In this document: one piece after another, positions 36,561 through 45,300 of the stretch
Position numbering within the stretch: the first letter of the stretch is position 1
How the letters are laid out: the number at the start of each line of letters is the position of its first letter
Assembly (NCBI GenBank): GCA_902826835.1
Contig: CADEGH010000009.1
Coordinates: 1-64,000, forward strand
Source of the DNA: an uncultured bacterium
GTDB lineage: Bacteria; Planctomycetota; GCA-002687715
DNA: 64,000 bases
Reading direction: 5' to 3'
Program-made: the position numbers and the translations under genes
The notes under the pieces: model-generated
What the model was told of the DNA's origin: nothing
Databases searched by the model: none
Seen by the model: only the letters and a program-made list of their open reading frames with translations

Positions 36561-38684
36561 CTACGCCGGCTTGGGCCCGGCCGAGGGCGGGAGCGGGGGT
36601 GGCGTCAGGCTTGGGGGAGGCGGCGGGGTCGTGGGCGGGGGAGGTGCCACCGCGACCGACTTGGGCCGCGCCGTGACCCGCAAGGGCGGGGGCGGCGTGG
36701 TGGCAAATCGCTGCACCGCAGCCTCGAAGTCTTCGAGGTTGAGGACCTCGTGTTCGATCAGGTGGACGGCCAGTCGGTCGAGAAGGTCGCGATTCTTGAT
36801 GACGATATCCAGCGCCTCGGAGTGCGCGGTGTCGATGATCTTACGGACCGCCGCGTCGATCTCCGAGGCGATGCGCTCGGAGACGGTGTTGGTCGCATTC
36901 ATGTCGCGACCGAGGAAGGGGTTGCCGGGGGGCGCCTGGTAGGCGACCGGGCCGAGCTCGTCCGTCATGCCCCAGCGGCACACGATCGAACGGGCAAGCG
37001 CGGTGACTTTCTGCAGGTCGTCTTCGGCCCCGGTGCTTTGGTGACCGAACACCACCTCCTCGGCGCTGCGACCACCGAGGGTGACCCGCAGGCGGGCGAG
37101 CAGCTCGTACTTCGTGACGATGTAGCGATCTTCCTCAGGGAGGGTGAGGGTGTACCCGAGGGCGCCCTTCCCACGCGGGATGATGCTGACTTTGTGAACG
37201 GGGTCGGATCCTTCGGTGAAGCGGGCGACCATGGCGTGCCCGAGCTCGTGGTAGGCGAGGACGCGCTTCTCGTGCGGGCCGATGATGCGGCTCCGGCGCT
37301 CGGGGCCTGCCATCACGCGCTCCACCGCCTCTTCGACTTCCTTGGCGCTGATGTCCTTGCGGTCGCGCCTGGCCGCCAGGAGGGCCGCTTCGTTCATGAC
37401 GTTCGAGAGGTCGGCGCCGCTGAAGCCGGGGGTCCGCTGCGCCACGAGGTTCAGATCGATGTTCGATTGCAACGGTTTGCCGCGGGAATGAATTCTCAGG
37501 ATGGCCTCGCGGCCGCGCAGATCGGGGGCGTCGAGCACCACGTGTCGGTCGAAGCGGCCAGGGCGGAGCAGCGCCGGGTCCAGCACGTCCGGGCGGTTGG
37601 TGGCGGCGATGACAATCACGCCCTTGCGGCCGTCGAAACCGTCCATCTCGACGAGGAGTTGATTGAGCGTCTGTTCGCGCTCGTCGTGGCCGCCTCCGAG
37701 GCCGGTACCGCGGTGGCGCCCGACGGCGTCGATTTCGTCGACGAAGATGATGCAGGGTGCCTTCTGCTTGGCGGTGTTGAAGAGGTCGCGGACGCGGGCG
37801 GCCCCGACGCCGACAAACATCTCCACGAAGTCGGAGCCGCTGATCGAGAAGAACGGCACCCCGGCTTCACCGGCGACCGCGCGGGCGAGCAGAGTCTTGC
37901 CGCAGCCCGGCGATCCCATGAGGAGGGCGCCCTTCGGGATCTTCCCGCCCAGCGCGGTGAAGCGGTCGGGCAGTTTCAGGAACTCCACGATTTCTTGGAG
38001 CTCTTCCTTGGCCTCGTCGGCCCCCGCCACGTCCTCGAAGGTGACGCCGGTCTTTTCTTCTCCGACGATCTTCGCTCGCGATCGCCCGAACGAGAGGACG
38101 TTTTCGCCGGCCATTCGGCTTGAGCGGAACATCATCATCATGACCGCCACGACGAACACGACCGGGAGAACCCAAAGCCAGACGCTGCTCCAGTCGGTGG
38201 GAATGTTGGTCGAAAAGGCGACGCCCCGGGCGCGGAGGTCCTTCACCAGCTCTTCGTCGATGCCGCCGAAGCGCTCCGTCCGGAACGGCAGCTTGTCGCC
38301 GTGCTGGTCGCGGATGAAGTACTCTTTCCAGTTGGCAAATTTGGGATCCGCCGGGTCCGGACGCAGGAAACCAGTGATTTCGGTCGGCCTGACGACCGCG
38401 GTGATGACCCCGGGGCTCTTCTCGTCGCGGGCGAGCGGATTGGCGGTGTTGGGGTTGGAGGGCAGCCCGGATTCTTGGCTGTAAACCTCAGGATGGACGA
38501 TCGCCATCCGATCGAGGTAGCTGCGGAAGACGCTGTACTCGACCGCCACCTCCCCTGCCCGGTTGGTCATGTTGAGGAGGAGGATCGCCGCCACCACCAA
38601 GAAGATCAGCAAGAAGGAGCTGCGACTGAAGGGGTTGCGGCGTTGCGGGGTCCCTTGCCCCCCGGATCCTGGACGTTCTGACAT
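36561..38684 (-). CDS. ftsH: ATP-dependent zinc metalloprotease FtsH
   Basis: Membrane AAA+ protease degrading misfolded and regulatory proteins. The 707-residue product has TM1 (about 18-36), a periplasmic loop, TM2 (about 163-183), the AAA domain with Walker A GSPGCGKT at about 256 (usual form GPPGTGKT), Walker B IIFVDEID, the [24 protein letters not shown], and the M41 zinc motif HELGH at about 476 with the third ligand in [11 protein letters not shown]. The C-terminus carries a Pro-rich tail (about 650-707) absent from E. coli FtsH. The start at 38684 follows GAGGAG; in-frame ATGs further upstream are rejected because they reach the gyrA start. Divergent from gyrA. Confidence 0.95.
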   Translation of the reverse strand: MSERPGSGGQGTPQRRNPFSRSSFLLIFLVVAAILLLNMTNRAGEVAVEYSVFRSYLDRMAIVHPEVYSQESGLPSNPNTANPLARDEKSPGVITAVVRPTEITGFLRPDPADPKFANWKEYFIRDQHGDKLPFRTERFGGIDEELVKDLRARGVAFSTNIPTDWSSVWLWVLPVVFVVAVMMMMFRSSRMAGENVLSFGRSRAKIVGEEKTGVTFEDVAGADEAKEELQEIVEFLKLPDRFTALGGKIPKGALLMGSPGCGKTLLARAVAGEAGVPFFSISGSDFVEMFVGVGAARVRDLFNTAKQKAPCIIFVDEIDAVGRHRGTGLGGGHDEREQTLNQLLVEMDGFDGRKGVIVIAATNRPDVLDPALLRPGRFDRHVVLDAPDLRGREAILRIHSRGKPLQSNIDLNLVAQRTPGFSGADLSNVMNEAALLAARRDRKDISAKEVEEAVERVMAGPERRSRIIGPHEKRVLAYHELGHAMVARFTEGSDPVHKVSIIPRGKGALGYTLTLPEEDRYIVTKYELLARLRVTLGGRSAEEVVFGHQSTGAEDDLQKVTALARSIVCRWGMTDELGPVAYQAPPGNPFLGRDMNATNTVSERIASEIDAAVRKIIDTAHSEALDIVIKNRDLLDRLAVHLIEHEVLNLEDFEAAVQRFATTPPPPLRVTARPKSVAVAPPPPTTPPPPPSLTPPPLPPSAGPKPA

Positions 38685-38832
38685 GGTGCTCCTCGGGTCA
38701 CCGGTGCGCACTGACCTTGGCCGCGCCGGAGCAAGGGACTCCCGAGCCTCTTGCTGGTCGATCGTAGCAGGCTCGGGGAGGGGGGGAGTAGGCGACGAAG
38801 TGGCCCGCTTTTTTCCTCTCGGCATCGCCGTT

Positions 38833-38855
38833 AAACCCTTGGGACTACAGGGTTT
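38833..38855. promoter_or_regulatory. Inverted repeat in the ftsH-gyrA divergent region
   Basis: AAACCCT (38833-38839) and AGGGTTT (38849-38855) form a perfect 7-bp inverted repeat with a 9-base spacer. It overlaps the candidate gyrA -35 and spacer and could be an operator or supercoiling-sensitive element. No regulator is known from the sequence. Confidence 0.35.
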
Positions 38856-38866
38856 CAAGCTAAATT
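38839..38866 (+). promoter_or_regulatory. Candidate gyrA promoter
   Basis: TTGGGA (38839-38844) and TAAATT (38861-38866) with a 16-base spacer, about 78 bases before the gyrA ATG. It is the only AT-rich stretch in a GC-rich gap, which favours a promoter, but the match is by eye only. Confidence 0.35.
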
Positions 38867-38943
38867 GCGCGCCTCCGATTGGAGGTGGCGCCGTCCCCTT
38901 TGGCGCGCTCTCTTCCGCCGCTCCCTTCGCCTGAGTCTTTTTC

Positions 38944-41547
38944 ATGAGCGACGACGTTCCGACCGAGTCAGAGACCCCGCCGGGCGGCCTGATCCGCGAT
39001 CACTTGTTGGACGAAGAGATGCGCTCTTCGTACCTCACCTACGCGATGAGCGTGATCATCCAGCGCGCCCTACCGGACGTGCGGGATGGTCTGAAACCCT
39101 CGCAGCGCCGCATCCTGGTCGCGATGAACGACCTGAACCTCGGGCCCCGGTCGAAGCCGAGGAAGTGCGCCAAGATCGCCGGCGATACCTCGGGGAATTA
39201 CCACCCCCACGGTGAGGCGGTCGTCTACCCCACCCTGGTCCGACTCGCGCAGGACTTCAACATGCGCTACCCCCTGATCGACAAACAGGGGAACTTCGGC
39301 GCGATCGACGGGTCGCCTCCGGCGGCCATGCGTTACACCGAGGCCCGGATGGCGGCCACCGCCTCCGACCTCATGGACGACCTCGACAAAGACACCGTCG
39401 AGTTTGTCCGCAATTACGACGACACCCGCGACGAGCCCACCGTCCTGCCCTCGCGGTTTCCCAATCTCATCTGCAACGGCTCGCAAGGCATCGCGGTCGG
39501 AATGGCGACCTCGATTCCGCCTCACAACGTGACGGAAGTTTGTGACGCGCTCATCGCGCTCATCAAACAACCGGACATCACCCTCGCGGGGCTGATGGAG
39601 CACGTCAAGGGCCCCGATTTCCCGACCGGGGGCACGATCTGCGGCAAAGAGGGATTGGTCCGGGCGTACGCCACCGGGCGGGGTCACCTTGTCATCCGCG
39701 CCAGGGCTTCGATCGAAACCCTGGGCAAAGACCGCGAGCAGATCGTCATCACGGAATTGCCCTACCAGGTCAATCCCCTGAATGTCTTCGAGAAGGTGAA
39801 AAACCTCATCGCCGAGAAGATCATCGAGGGGATTTCCTACGCGAACGACGAAACCGACCGCAAGGCCGGCCTGCGCTTGATCTTCGAAATCAAGAAGGGG
39901 CACCAAGCCGACGTCGTCCTCAATCAGCTCTATCGCTACACGCCCCTGCAGAGCAGTTTCTCGATGATCATGCTCGCCCTCTCGAATGGGCGGCCCGTGA
40001 CCTTCGGTCTGAAGGAAATGCTCGCGAGTTTTCGGGATCACCGGATCGACGTCATCCAACGGCGAACCCGTTACCTCAAGCGCAAGGCCGAAGAGCGCCT
40101 CCATATCGTGGAGGGGCTGCTCATCGCGATCGCCGACATCGACGAAGTGGTGCGCATCATTCGCACCTCGTCCTCCCCGGAGACTGCCCGCACTGGCCTG
40201 GTGCAGCGCTTCATTCTCACGGAACGGCAAGCGGACGCCATCCTGGCGATGCGCCTGGCGCGATTGACCGGGCTCGAAGTCGAGAAGCTCGAGCAGGAAA
40301 AACTCGAGCTCTTGGTCGCCATCCGTCGCTACGAAGAGATTCTTGGCGATGTGCGCGAAGTGCACAAACTCATCGTCGAGGACTTGGTCGATATTCGCGC
40401 TCGTTACGGCGATGCCCGTCGCACCGAGATTTCCGGCGAAGACATCGAAATCGAAGACGAGGCGCTCATCCCCGAAGGGCGTATGCTCGTCACGTTCAGC
40501 CACAGTGGCTACGTGAAGCGCATGTCGCCGGAGATCTACCGTTCGCAGGGCCGCGGCGGAGTGGGAGTGACCGGGGCGGAAACCAAGGACGGCGACTTCG
40601 TCGAGCGCATCATCCTCGCCGACAATCACGACTACTTCCTGTTGTTCACCAATTGGGGATGGGTGCACTGGCTCAAGGTTTGGAAAATCCCCGAGCTCTC
40701 GCGCACGAGCCAGGGCCGCTTCATCGAGAACTTCCTGCCGCTCCGTGAAGAGAAGCACGAAGGGGGTCGGGGCAAAGAGCGCATCGTCGCGATCATCCCT
40801 GTCCGCACTTTCGACGAGCGCTTCCTGATCACCCTTTCGCGCAACGGAATCATCAAGAAGACGTCGCTCGTGGAATACGGTCGCCCCAAGAGCGGCGGCA
40901 TCATCGGAGTCGGGCTCAAGGAAAACGACCAACTCGTGCGCGCCATCCTCACCGACGGCAAGCGCGAAATTCTGATCTCCACCTCCCAAGGGCAGACCAT
41001 CCGCTTCCACGAGGAGGAAGTCCGCCCGATGGGTCGTTCCGCCGCGGGGGTCATTGCCGTCAAATTCAAGGACGGCAACGAGGGTGACCATGTCGTCGAC
41101 ATGGCGATCGCCGACGACTCGCTCGATTTGCTTTCCATTTGCGCCAAGGGATTCGGCGTGCGAGCGACCATCCAGGACTACCCGGTCAAGGGCCGCGGCG
41201 GGCTTGGGGTCGTCAATGTCCGCGGCCTCGAACGCAACGGCGATGTCGTCATGGTGCGTGTCGCACACACGACCGACGACGTCATCCTGATTTCCGAGCA
41301 AGGCATGATCGTGCGGATGCCCGTCCAAGAAATCCGCGCCATCGGCCGTGGTGGTCAGGGCGTCCGGGTCATGCGCCTGAAAGACGGCGACCGCGTCGTC
41401 TCCGGTGTCGTGGTCAGTGCCGAGGAAGAAGAGGGCGAAGGCGATCGCCCTCTCCCCAAGTCGCCCCCACCCGACGCTCCGATCGTGGCGGAAGGCCCGA
41501 CAGACGAGGAATCCCCTCCTGCGGACCCCGAACCGACTCCCGAGTGA
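38944..41547 (+). CDS. gyrA: DNA gyrase subunit A
   Basis: Breakage-reunion subunit of gyrase, which introduces negative supercoils. The 867-residue product has the winged-helix/tower core (about 15-500) with the catalytic Tyr at residue 131 ([11 protein letters not shown]. coli Tyr122), and a six-bladed C-terminal domain with repeated GRGG turns (QGRGGVG, KGRGGLG, GRGGQGV). The GyrA-box reads QGRGGVG rather than QRRGGKG. The quinolone-binding segment is [11 protein letters not shown], so the positions matching E. coli Ser83 and Asp87 are Ala92 and Pro96. The tail is acidic and Pro-rich. ParC is the alternative but the full C-terminal domain favours GyrA. gyrB is not in this window. Confidence 0.95.
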   Translation: MSDDVPTESETPPGGLIRDHLLDEEMRSSYLTYAMSVIIQRALPDVRDGLKPSQRRILVAMNDLNLGPRSKPRKCAKIAGDTSGNYHPHGEAVVYPTLVRLAQDFNMRYPLIDKQGNFGAIDGSPPAAMRYTEARMAATASDLMDDLDKDTVEFVRNYDDTRDEPTVLPSRFPNLICNGSQGIAVGMATSIPPHNVTEVCDALIALIKQPDITLAGLMEHVKGPDFPTGGTICGKEGLVRAYATGRGHLVIRARASIETLGKDREQIVITELPYQVNPLNVFEKVKNLIAEKIIEGISYANDETDRKAGLRLIFEIKKGHQADVVLNQLYRYTPLQSSFSMIMLALSNGRPVTFGLKEMLASFRDHRIDVIQRRTRYLKRKAEERLHIVEGLLIAIADIDEVVRIIRTSSSPETARTGLVQRFILTERQADAILAMRLARLTGLEVEKLEQEKLELLVAIRRYEEILGDVREVHKLIVEDLVDIRARYGDARRTEISGEDIEIEDEALIPEGRMLVTFSHSGYVKRMSPEIYRSQGRGGVGVTGAETKDGDFVERIILADNHDYFLLFTNWGWVHWLKVWKIPELSRTSQGRFIENFLPLREEKHEGGRGKERIVAIIPVRTFDERFLITLSRNGIIKKTSLVEYGRPKSGGIIGVGLKENDQLVRAILTDGKREILISTSQGQTIRFHEEEVRPMGRSAAGVIAVKFKDGNEGDHVVDMAIADDSLDLLSICAKGFGVRATIQDYPVKGRGGLGVVNVRGLERNGDVVMVRVAHTTDDVILISEQGMIVRMPVQEIRAIGRGGQGVRVMRLKDGDRVVSGVVVSAEEEEGEGDRPLPKSPPPDAPIVAEGPTDEESPPADPEPTPE

Positions 41548-41718
41548 ATCGAACGCCTTCTGGTCAATTCCTCAACCAGTCAGCAGCACTGCGGAAACAG
41601 GCCGATCAAAGCCACTGCCGCAATGGAAGGTCCATTTCGATTCCTGTCGCCTCACTCCGCCTCGTCCAAGCGGGGGAGTGAATTGCCCCGAACTTCTGTG
41701 GCGAGCCACCCCCCAACG

Positions 41719-41815
41719 TGCGTGCCACTATCCATGGGAGCGCGGATCACCAGATCCGCCTGCGACCAGAGCCGGTAGCCCAGGTCACCCTCACGAAGCG
41801 CCACCGATGGCCTGT
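41719..41815 (+). repeat. Dispersed copy of part A of the 298-bp repeat
   Basis: About 97 bases similar to part A of the array at 17400-18141, from the GTGCCAC...CCATGGGA region through the palindrome GCGGATC-ACCA-GATCCGC (41742-41759) to CGCCACCGATGGCCT. The copy lacks the first third of part A and has about ten substitutions. It fills the otherwise featureless gap between gyrA and the UGA-containing gene (41548-41939); I see nothing else certain in that gap. Confidence 0.85.
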
Positions 41816-41939
41816 TGAGAGGGTTCTGACGAGAGGATCGCCGGGTTCCTGGGACGAACCGTCCCTGGTGATCTTCGAGTCGTCACCGCGTGCCCGAGTT
41901 GGATTTTGTTCAGATAGACTCCGGACTCGGAGGATCACT

Positions 41940-43127
41940 ATGTTGATGAATTGGTTGCTGGTCGTGCTCGGTGCTGCGGCGATGCCGCAAGCGCCGGAGT
42001 TTGCCCCCCCGGTGAGGATGGAAGCCGAGGGCAAGATCGTGAAGGTCGAAGCGCCAGGGTACGCGGCGCCGGCTTGGTTCGATGTCGACAAGGACGGGCA
42101 GAAAGACCTGATCGTCGGCCAGTTCAACGGCGGCAAGATGATGGTCTACAAGAACACCGGCAACGGCAAACTCGCCAAAGGCGAGTGGCTCATGGCGGCC
42201 GGCAAGGTCGCCGAAGTCCCGGGCGTATGGTGATGCACCTCCTCGACTCCACAGTTCGTGGAGCTGAATGGTGACGGCTTGATCGACATTCTCTCCGGTT
42301 CGTACTCGCGTCACGATGGGGATATGGCGGGGCTGTTCCAAGTCCTGTGGGGCCAAAAGGACGGCAGCTTCGCGGCGCCCGAGGCGCTGAAGGGCACCGA
42401 TGGGGAGCCGCTGATCATCCTGACCGAGGACAGTGAGGAAGCCTTGGTCGACAAGATCTGCACTCGCCCCATCGCCGTGGATCTGGACGGAGACGGCAAG
42501 CTCGACATCGTCTCCGGGAACTTCGGCGGCACCTTCGCGTTCTTCAAGGGTGAGGGCAACGGGAAATTCGCGCCCAAGAGCACCTGGATCGAAAGCGATA
42601 CTCGGAAGATCTCGGTGGAGCACCACAGCGATCCCTTCCTCGTCGACTGGGACAAGGACGGCGATTTTGATCTCTTGAGCGGATCCGCGGAGGGCGGAGC
42701 TTTCTTGTTCGTCAACGAGGGAACCAAGACTGCCCCCAAGTTCGGCGTGCGAACGACGCTCATCGCGGCGCCCAAGCAGGCTGCCGAGGAAGTGATCGGG
42801 GATGCGCACATCACCGGGCCGCAGAGCTCCACGCGAATCTGGGCCGACGACGTCAATGGCGACGGCAAACCCGACCTCCTTCTCGGTGACAGCGTCAGCT
42901 TGGTCTTCCCTGCCAAAGGGGTGAGCGACCAGGAAGCGCTCGCCAAGATCAAGGAGTTCGGCGAGAAGTTCAGCAAGGCCTACGAATCGATGGGCAACTC
43001 GGAAGAACCGCCGAGCGAGGAGGCGATGAAGAAGATGCAAGCGGAGATCGAGGTCTTGACCGCCGAGAAAGCCAAGTTCGTCACGGAGGAGAGCACCGGT
43101 TACGTCTGGCTTTTCCTCCAGAAGTGA
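41940..43127 (+). CDS. Putative selenoprotein: FG-GAP/VCBS protein with in-frame UGA (Sec98)
   Basis: One reading frame of 396 codons from ATG 41940 (AGGA upstream) to the stop at 43127, broken only by TGA at codon 98 (42231-42233). The signal peptide is MLMNWLLVVLGAAAMPQ. Blades with Ca-binding loops lie on both sides of the TGA: DVDKDGQKDLIVG before it, then LNGDGLIDILSG, DLDGDGKLDIVSG, DWDKDGDFDLLSG and DVNGDGKPDLLLG. Around the TGA the product reads EVPGVW-U-CTSSTPQFVELNGDG, so Sec is followed by Cys. From memory, related planctomycete proteins carry Cys-Cys here. Residues about 322-385 form a helical insertion before a closing strand GYVWLFLQK. The alternative is a nonsense mutation or sequence error. 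The protein should be extracytoplasmic; a redox role of the Sec-Cys pair is inferred. Confidence 0.75.
42231..42273 (+). promoter_or_regulatory. SECIS-like hairpin downstream of in-frame UGA
   Basis: After TGA (42231-42233) and 13 bases comes CTCCAC-AGTTC-GTGGAG (42247-42263): a perfect 6-bp stem with a 5-nt loop whose second and third bases are G and U. A lower helix CACC (42236-42239) with GGTG (42270-42273) can extend it across an internal loop. The loop begins 19 nt after the UGA. In E. coli fdhF the minimal SECIS is also a 17-nt hairpin with an apical GU about this far from UGA. This fits the SelB-binding rule as I know it, but the bulged U of the E. coli element is not obvious. Confidence 0.65.
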
Positions 43128-43152
43128 TCCGGCTCGCCAAGCGACTTCAGGC

Positions 43153-43767
43153 TCACTTGGCGCGAGTATAGGCGACCTCGACCACCTTCGTGCCGGCCTC
43201 CCCGATCGGCAGGTCGTGCACTTCGAAAACGACGCGGTCCGCACTTTCGAACCGCCAGACATATTTGACCATCTTGTCGTGTTCGCCGGTCAAGTACTCG
43301 TCCAGCGTGCCGTAAACGATCAACGTCTTCCCGTCCTGAGTGAGGTCGCCCTCGGCGTGGTTCATCGCCGTGTCCATGCTCGACACCATGGTGACGACGT
43401 AGCTCATTTTGAAGTTGTCGTACCCCATCAGCATGAATCCTTGGGTGGGCATCCGCATCATGGTTCCGGACCACGAGGTGCGAATCCAACGGCCGTCCAT
43501 GAGCCACGTGGTTTCGGAGGTGCCCTTCTCCGGCGGCGTGGATTGTCCGCCCATGAACATGCGCATCTCGTAGTCCCACTTGCCGAGCATCTTTTCGAGC
43601 AATTTGTGGGCATCCCCGGGCTGGGTGAACTTCTTGGCCTTTTCCATCATCGCGGCCATGTCCTGAGGGGACGGCATCTTCGGCGGCTCCTCCTGTGGGG
43701 AGGGGAGAATCGCCGCGGTGGCACACAGGGCACCAATCAAGAATGCCGGAAGCAGTGGTGATGTCAT
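43153..43767 (-). CDS. DUF1579 family secreted protein
   Basis: A 204-residue protein with a signal peptide (MTSPLLPAFLIGALCATAA) and the DUF1579 pattern: LEKMLGKWDYEMRMFM near residue 58, TTWLMDGRWIRTSW, GFMLMGYDNFKMSYVVTMVSSMDTAM and the final strand ESADRVVFEVHDLP. This family of small beta-barrel-like proteins is common in Planctomycetes and Acidobacteria; the function is unknown, with lipocalin-like binding suggested by shape. GGAG precedes the ATG. It converges on the UGA-containing gene (25 bases between stops) and lies just downstream of the BlaI/M56 pair, with 21 bases between it and the M56 gene stop, so it may be co-transcribed with them. Confidence 0.87.
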   Translation of the reverse strand: MTSPLLPAFLIGALCATAAILPSPQEEPPKMPSPQDMAAMMEKAKKFTQPGDAHKLLEKMLGKWDYEMRMFMGGQSTPPEKGTSETTWLMDGRWIRTSWSGTMMRMPTQGFMLMGYDNFKMSYVVTMVSSMDTAMNHAEGDLTQDGKTLIVYGTLDEYLTGEHDKMVKYVWRFESADRVVFEVHDLPIGEAGTKVVEVAYTRAK

Positions 43768-43788
43768 CGAAAAGCTCCAATGAATGGA

Positions 43789-44808
43789 CTATCGGCGAGC
43801 CTGCAAGGCCTCCTCGGCGAGGAGGTGGAAGACGAGCATGCGCTTTTGGAAGCAGCCTTGGGGATCTGCGTCCAGAAACGGCAGCGGCGGTGGCGAACCG
43901 GGGGAGGGTTCGGCGGGACCCCCTCCGGAGCACGCGAGGAGCCCGACCAGAGATAGGCTCGCGAGCCAGGTCTGGCCGCGCCGATCGCGCGGATTCCGCA
44001 GAGCTTCGAGCCGTTCGATCAGGGGGCTCGGGCGCCCCAAGAAGCCGATCGGAGCCATGACCAAGCGTTGCGATAGCGCGAGCAGGGTGCGCCGGTACGC
44101 CGGACTCTGCTCACCCAGCACCCGTGCGACCGCCGCATCGCAGGCGAGCTCTCGCAGCGTGGCGAGCCGTTTGGTGGCGATCCAGGCCACGGGATTGAAC
44201 CACCAGAGGGACCGGATCACGAGGACCACCATATGCGCCCAGGGATCCCGGCGACGAATATGGGTCAACTCGTGGAGGAGGACATGACGAAGTTCCTCCG
44301 CGCTCGCCCGCGGTAGCCAGGGGCCGGGCAGAATGACCCGAGGCCGCAGAAAACCGAGAACTGCCGGACCGGTGGCTCCGGAGAGGACTTCGAGGTGGGG
44401 CGACGACCGAAGCCCGATGGTCCGAGCCGCGGAGTGCGCCGCCGTCCGCAGGGAGTCGGGGAGCGGGCCCGGATTCGCACGGCCCCAGCGTTTGATGAGC
44501 AGGCGATGCTGCCCCAGTGCCAGCGCCATCATGACCAGACTGCCCAGGAACCAAAGCAGAGCCACAATGGTGCCGCCACTCCCGGTCTCCCTGGCTGCCG
44601 CCGATTCCGTCGCGCCTGATACCGAGAGGAGGCCCCACTGCGCCGGCAACACCAAACGCAGAAGAACGGCCCACCAGAGCGCGGCGCGCAACCGCGGGGA
44701 GGAGCAACGAGCGAGCAGCGGCTCGGCGACCAGCGCCAACCCTGCAATCGCCGCGGACGGAATCGCGGCGGTCAAGAGATGACTGATCCAGGTAGCAAGG
44801 AGGCTCAC
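43789..44808 (-). CDS. BlaR1/MecR1-type M56 membrane metallopeptidase
   Basis: A 339-residue sensor/peptidase partner of BlaI-family repressors. N-terminal membrane helices lie at about residues 5-70 and 85-105. The gluzincin motif HELTH is in LLHELTHIRRRDPW (about residue 165), followed by WWFNPVAWI and a downstream Glu in LRELACDAAVARVLG, as in BlaR1 peptidase domains. There is no C-terminal penicillin-binding sensor domain; instead the chain ends in a hydrophobic segment and a Pro-rich tail, so the signal is probably not a beta-lactam. GTG 44808 overlaps the blaI stop (GTGA), so the pair is co-translated. Confidence 0.87.
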   Translation of the reverse strand: MSLLATWISHLLTAAIPSAAIAGLALVAEPLLARCSSPRLRAALWWAVLLRLVLPAQWGLLSVSGATESAAARETGSGGTIVALLWFLGSLVMMALALGQHRLLIKRWGRANPGPLPDSLRTAAHSAARTIGLRSSPHLEVLSGATGPAVLGFLRPRVILPGPWLPRASAEELRHVLLHELTHIRRRDPWAHMVVLVIRSLWWFNPVAWIATKRLATLRELACDAAVARVLGEQSPAYRRTLLALSQRLVMAPIGFLGRPSPLIERLEALRNPRDRRGQTWLASLSLVGLLACSGGGPAEPSPGSPPPLPFLDADPQGCFQKRMLVFHLLAEEALQARR

Positions 44809-45197
44809 GGCTCCGAGATCCCCTCTTCGCGGAGCATTGCCGTCAAGCGAGCCCGGTCCTTGGCGCTGAGTCTTTCGTCCTCCACCATGTGCTGGAGCAA
44901 GGAGCCGAAAGTGCCCCCGAAGGCACGATCCAGAAGGGCTCGGACCGCCGATCGCCGTGCTTCCTTCCGCGTGACGAGAGGGGAGAAGAAACTCTGGTTC
45001 CCGCGTTTCTCCTCGGCCACGGCGCCCTTCTCCACCAGGCGCGAGAGCAGGGTCTTGACCGTGGTGTAGGCCCAGGCGGTCGTGGGATGCGTGCGATCCG
45101 AGACCTCGCGACCGCTCGCGGGCGCCTTTTCCCAGAGCGCCTCCATCACCGTCCACTCGGCGTCGCTGAGCTTGGGAACGACCGACTTACTACACAT
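44805..45197 (-). CDS. BlaI/MecI/CopY family transcriptional repressor
   Basis: A 130-residue winged-helix repressor: LSDAEWTVMEALWEKAPASGREVSDR (helices 1-2), TAWAYTTVKTLLSRLVEKGAVA (recognition helix), then the wing and a C-terminal dimerisation part. In known systems the M56 partner triggers cleavage of the repressor within the dimerisation region, releasing the operator. The ATG at 45197-45195 gives MCSKSVVPKLSDAEW, a normal start for the family; a longer form to 45263 would run through the operator-like palindrome and is rejected. Overlaps the M56 gene by 4 bases. Confidence 0.92.
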   Translation of the reverse strand: MCSKSVVPKLSDAEWTVMEALWEKAPASGREVSDRTHPTTAWAYTTVKTLLSRLVEKGAVAEEKRGNQSFFSPLVTRKEARRSAVRALLDRAFGGTFGSLLQHMVEDERLSAKDRARLTAMLREEGISEP

Positions 45198-45208
45198 GTC
45201 GCAGATCT

Positions 45209-45224
45209 TACGACGGTTGTAGTA
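45209..45224. promoter_or_regulatory. Candidate BlaI operator upstream of blaI
   Basis: On the minus strand the sequence reads TACTAC-AACC-GTCGTA, an inverted repeat with one mismatch, ending 12 bases before the blaI ATG. It resembles known BlaI/MecI sites built on TACTACA/TGTAGTA halves. Autoregulation is therefore likely. A weaker half-site overlaps the start codon (ACATGTGTAGTA). Confidence 0.6.
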
Positions 45225-45300
45225 GGTGGCAAGCCCGCGTTCCCGGAAACTGGGGAACGGCACGGTGGCGCCGAGGGCGCGGATCGCCCCGGCCCGGGAA

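Noticed and set aside
36548..36620. Complete tRNA gene near the ftsH end
   Set aside because: Only a T-arm is present; the expected 5' acceptor and D-arm region is the Pro-rich coding tail of ftsH.
39070..41328. Long minus-strand frame opposite gyrA
   Set aside because: Antisense shadow of a highly conserved gene; no recognisable domain.
42258..43127. Separate gene starting at an internal GTG (42258) after the TGA
   Set aside because: It would start within a conserved blade, inside the hairpin stem, without a ribosome-binding site or signal peptide, while the frame is continuous with the upstream part.
45197..45263. Longer BlaI starting at 45263
   Set aside because: The extension runs through the operator-like palindrome and does not resemble BlaI N-termini.
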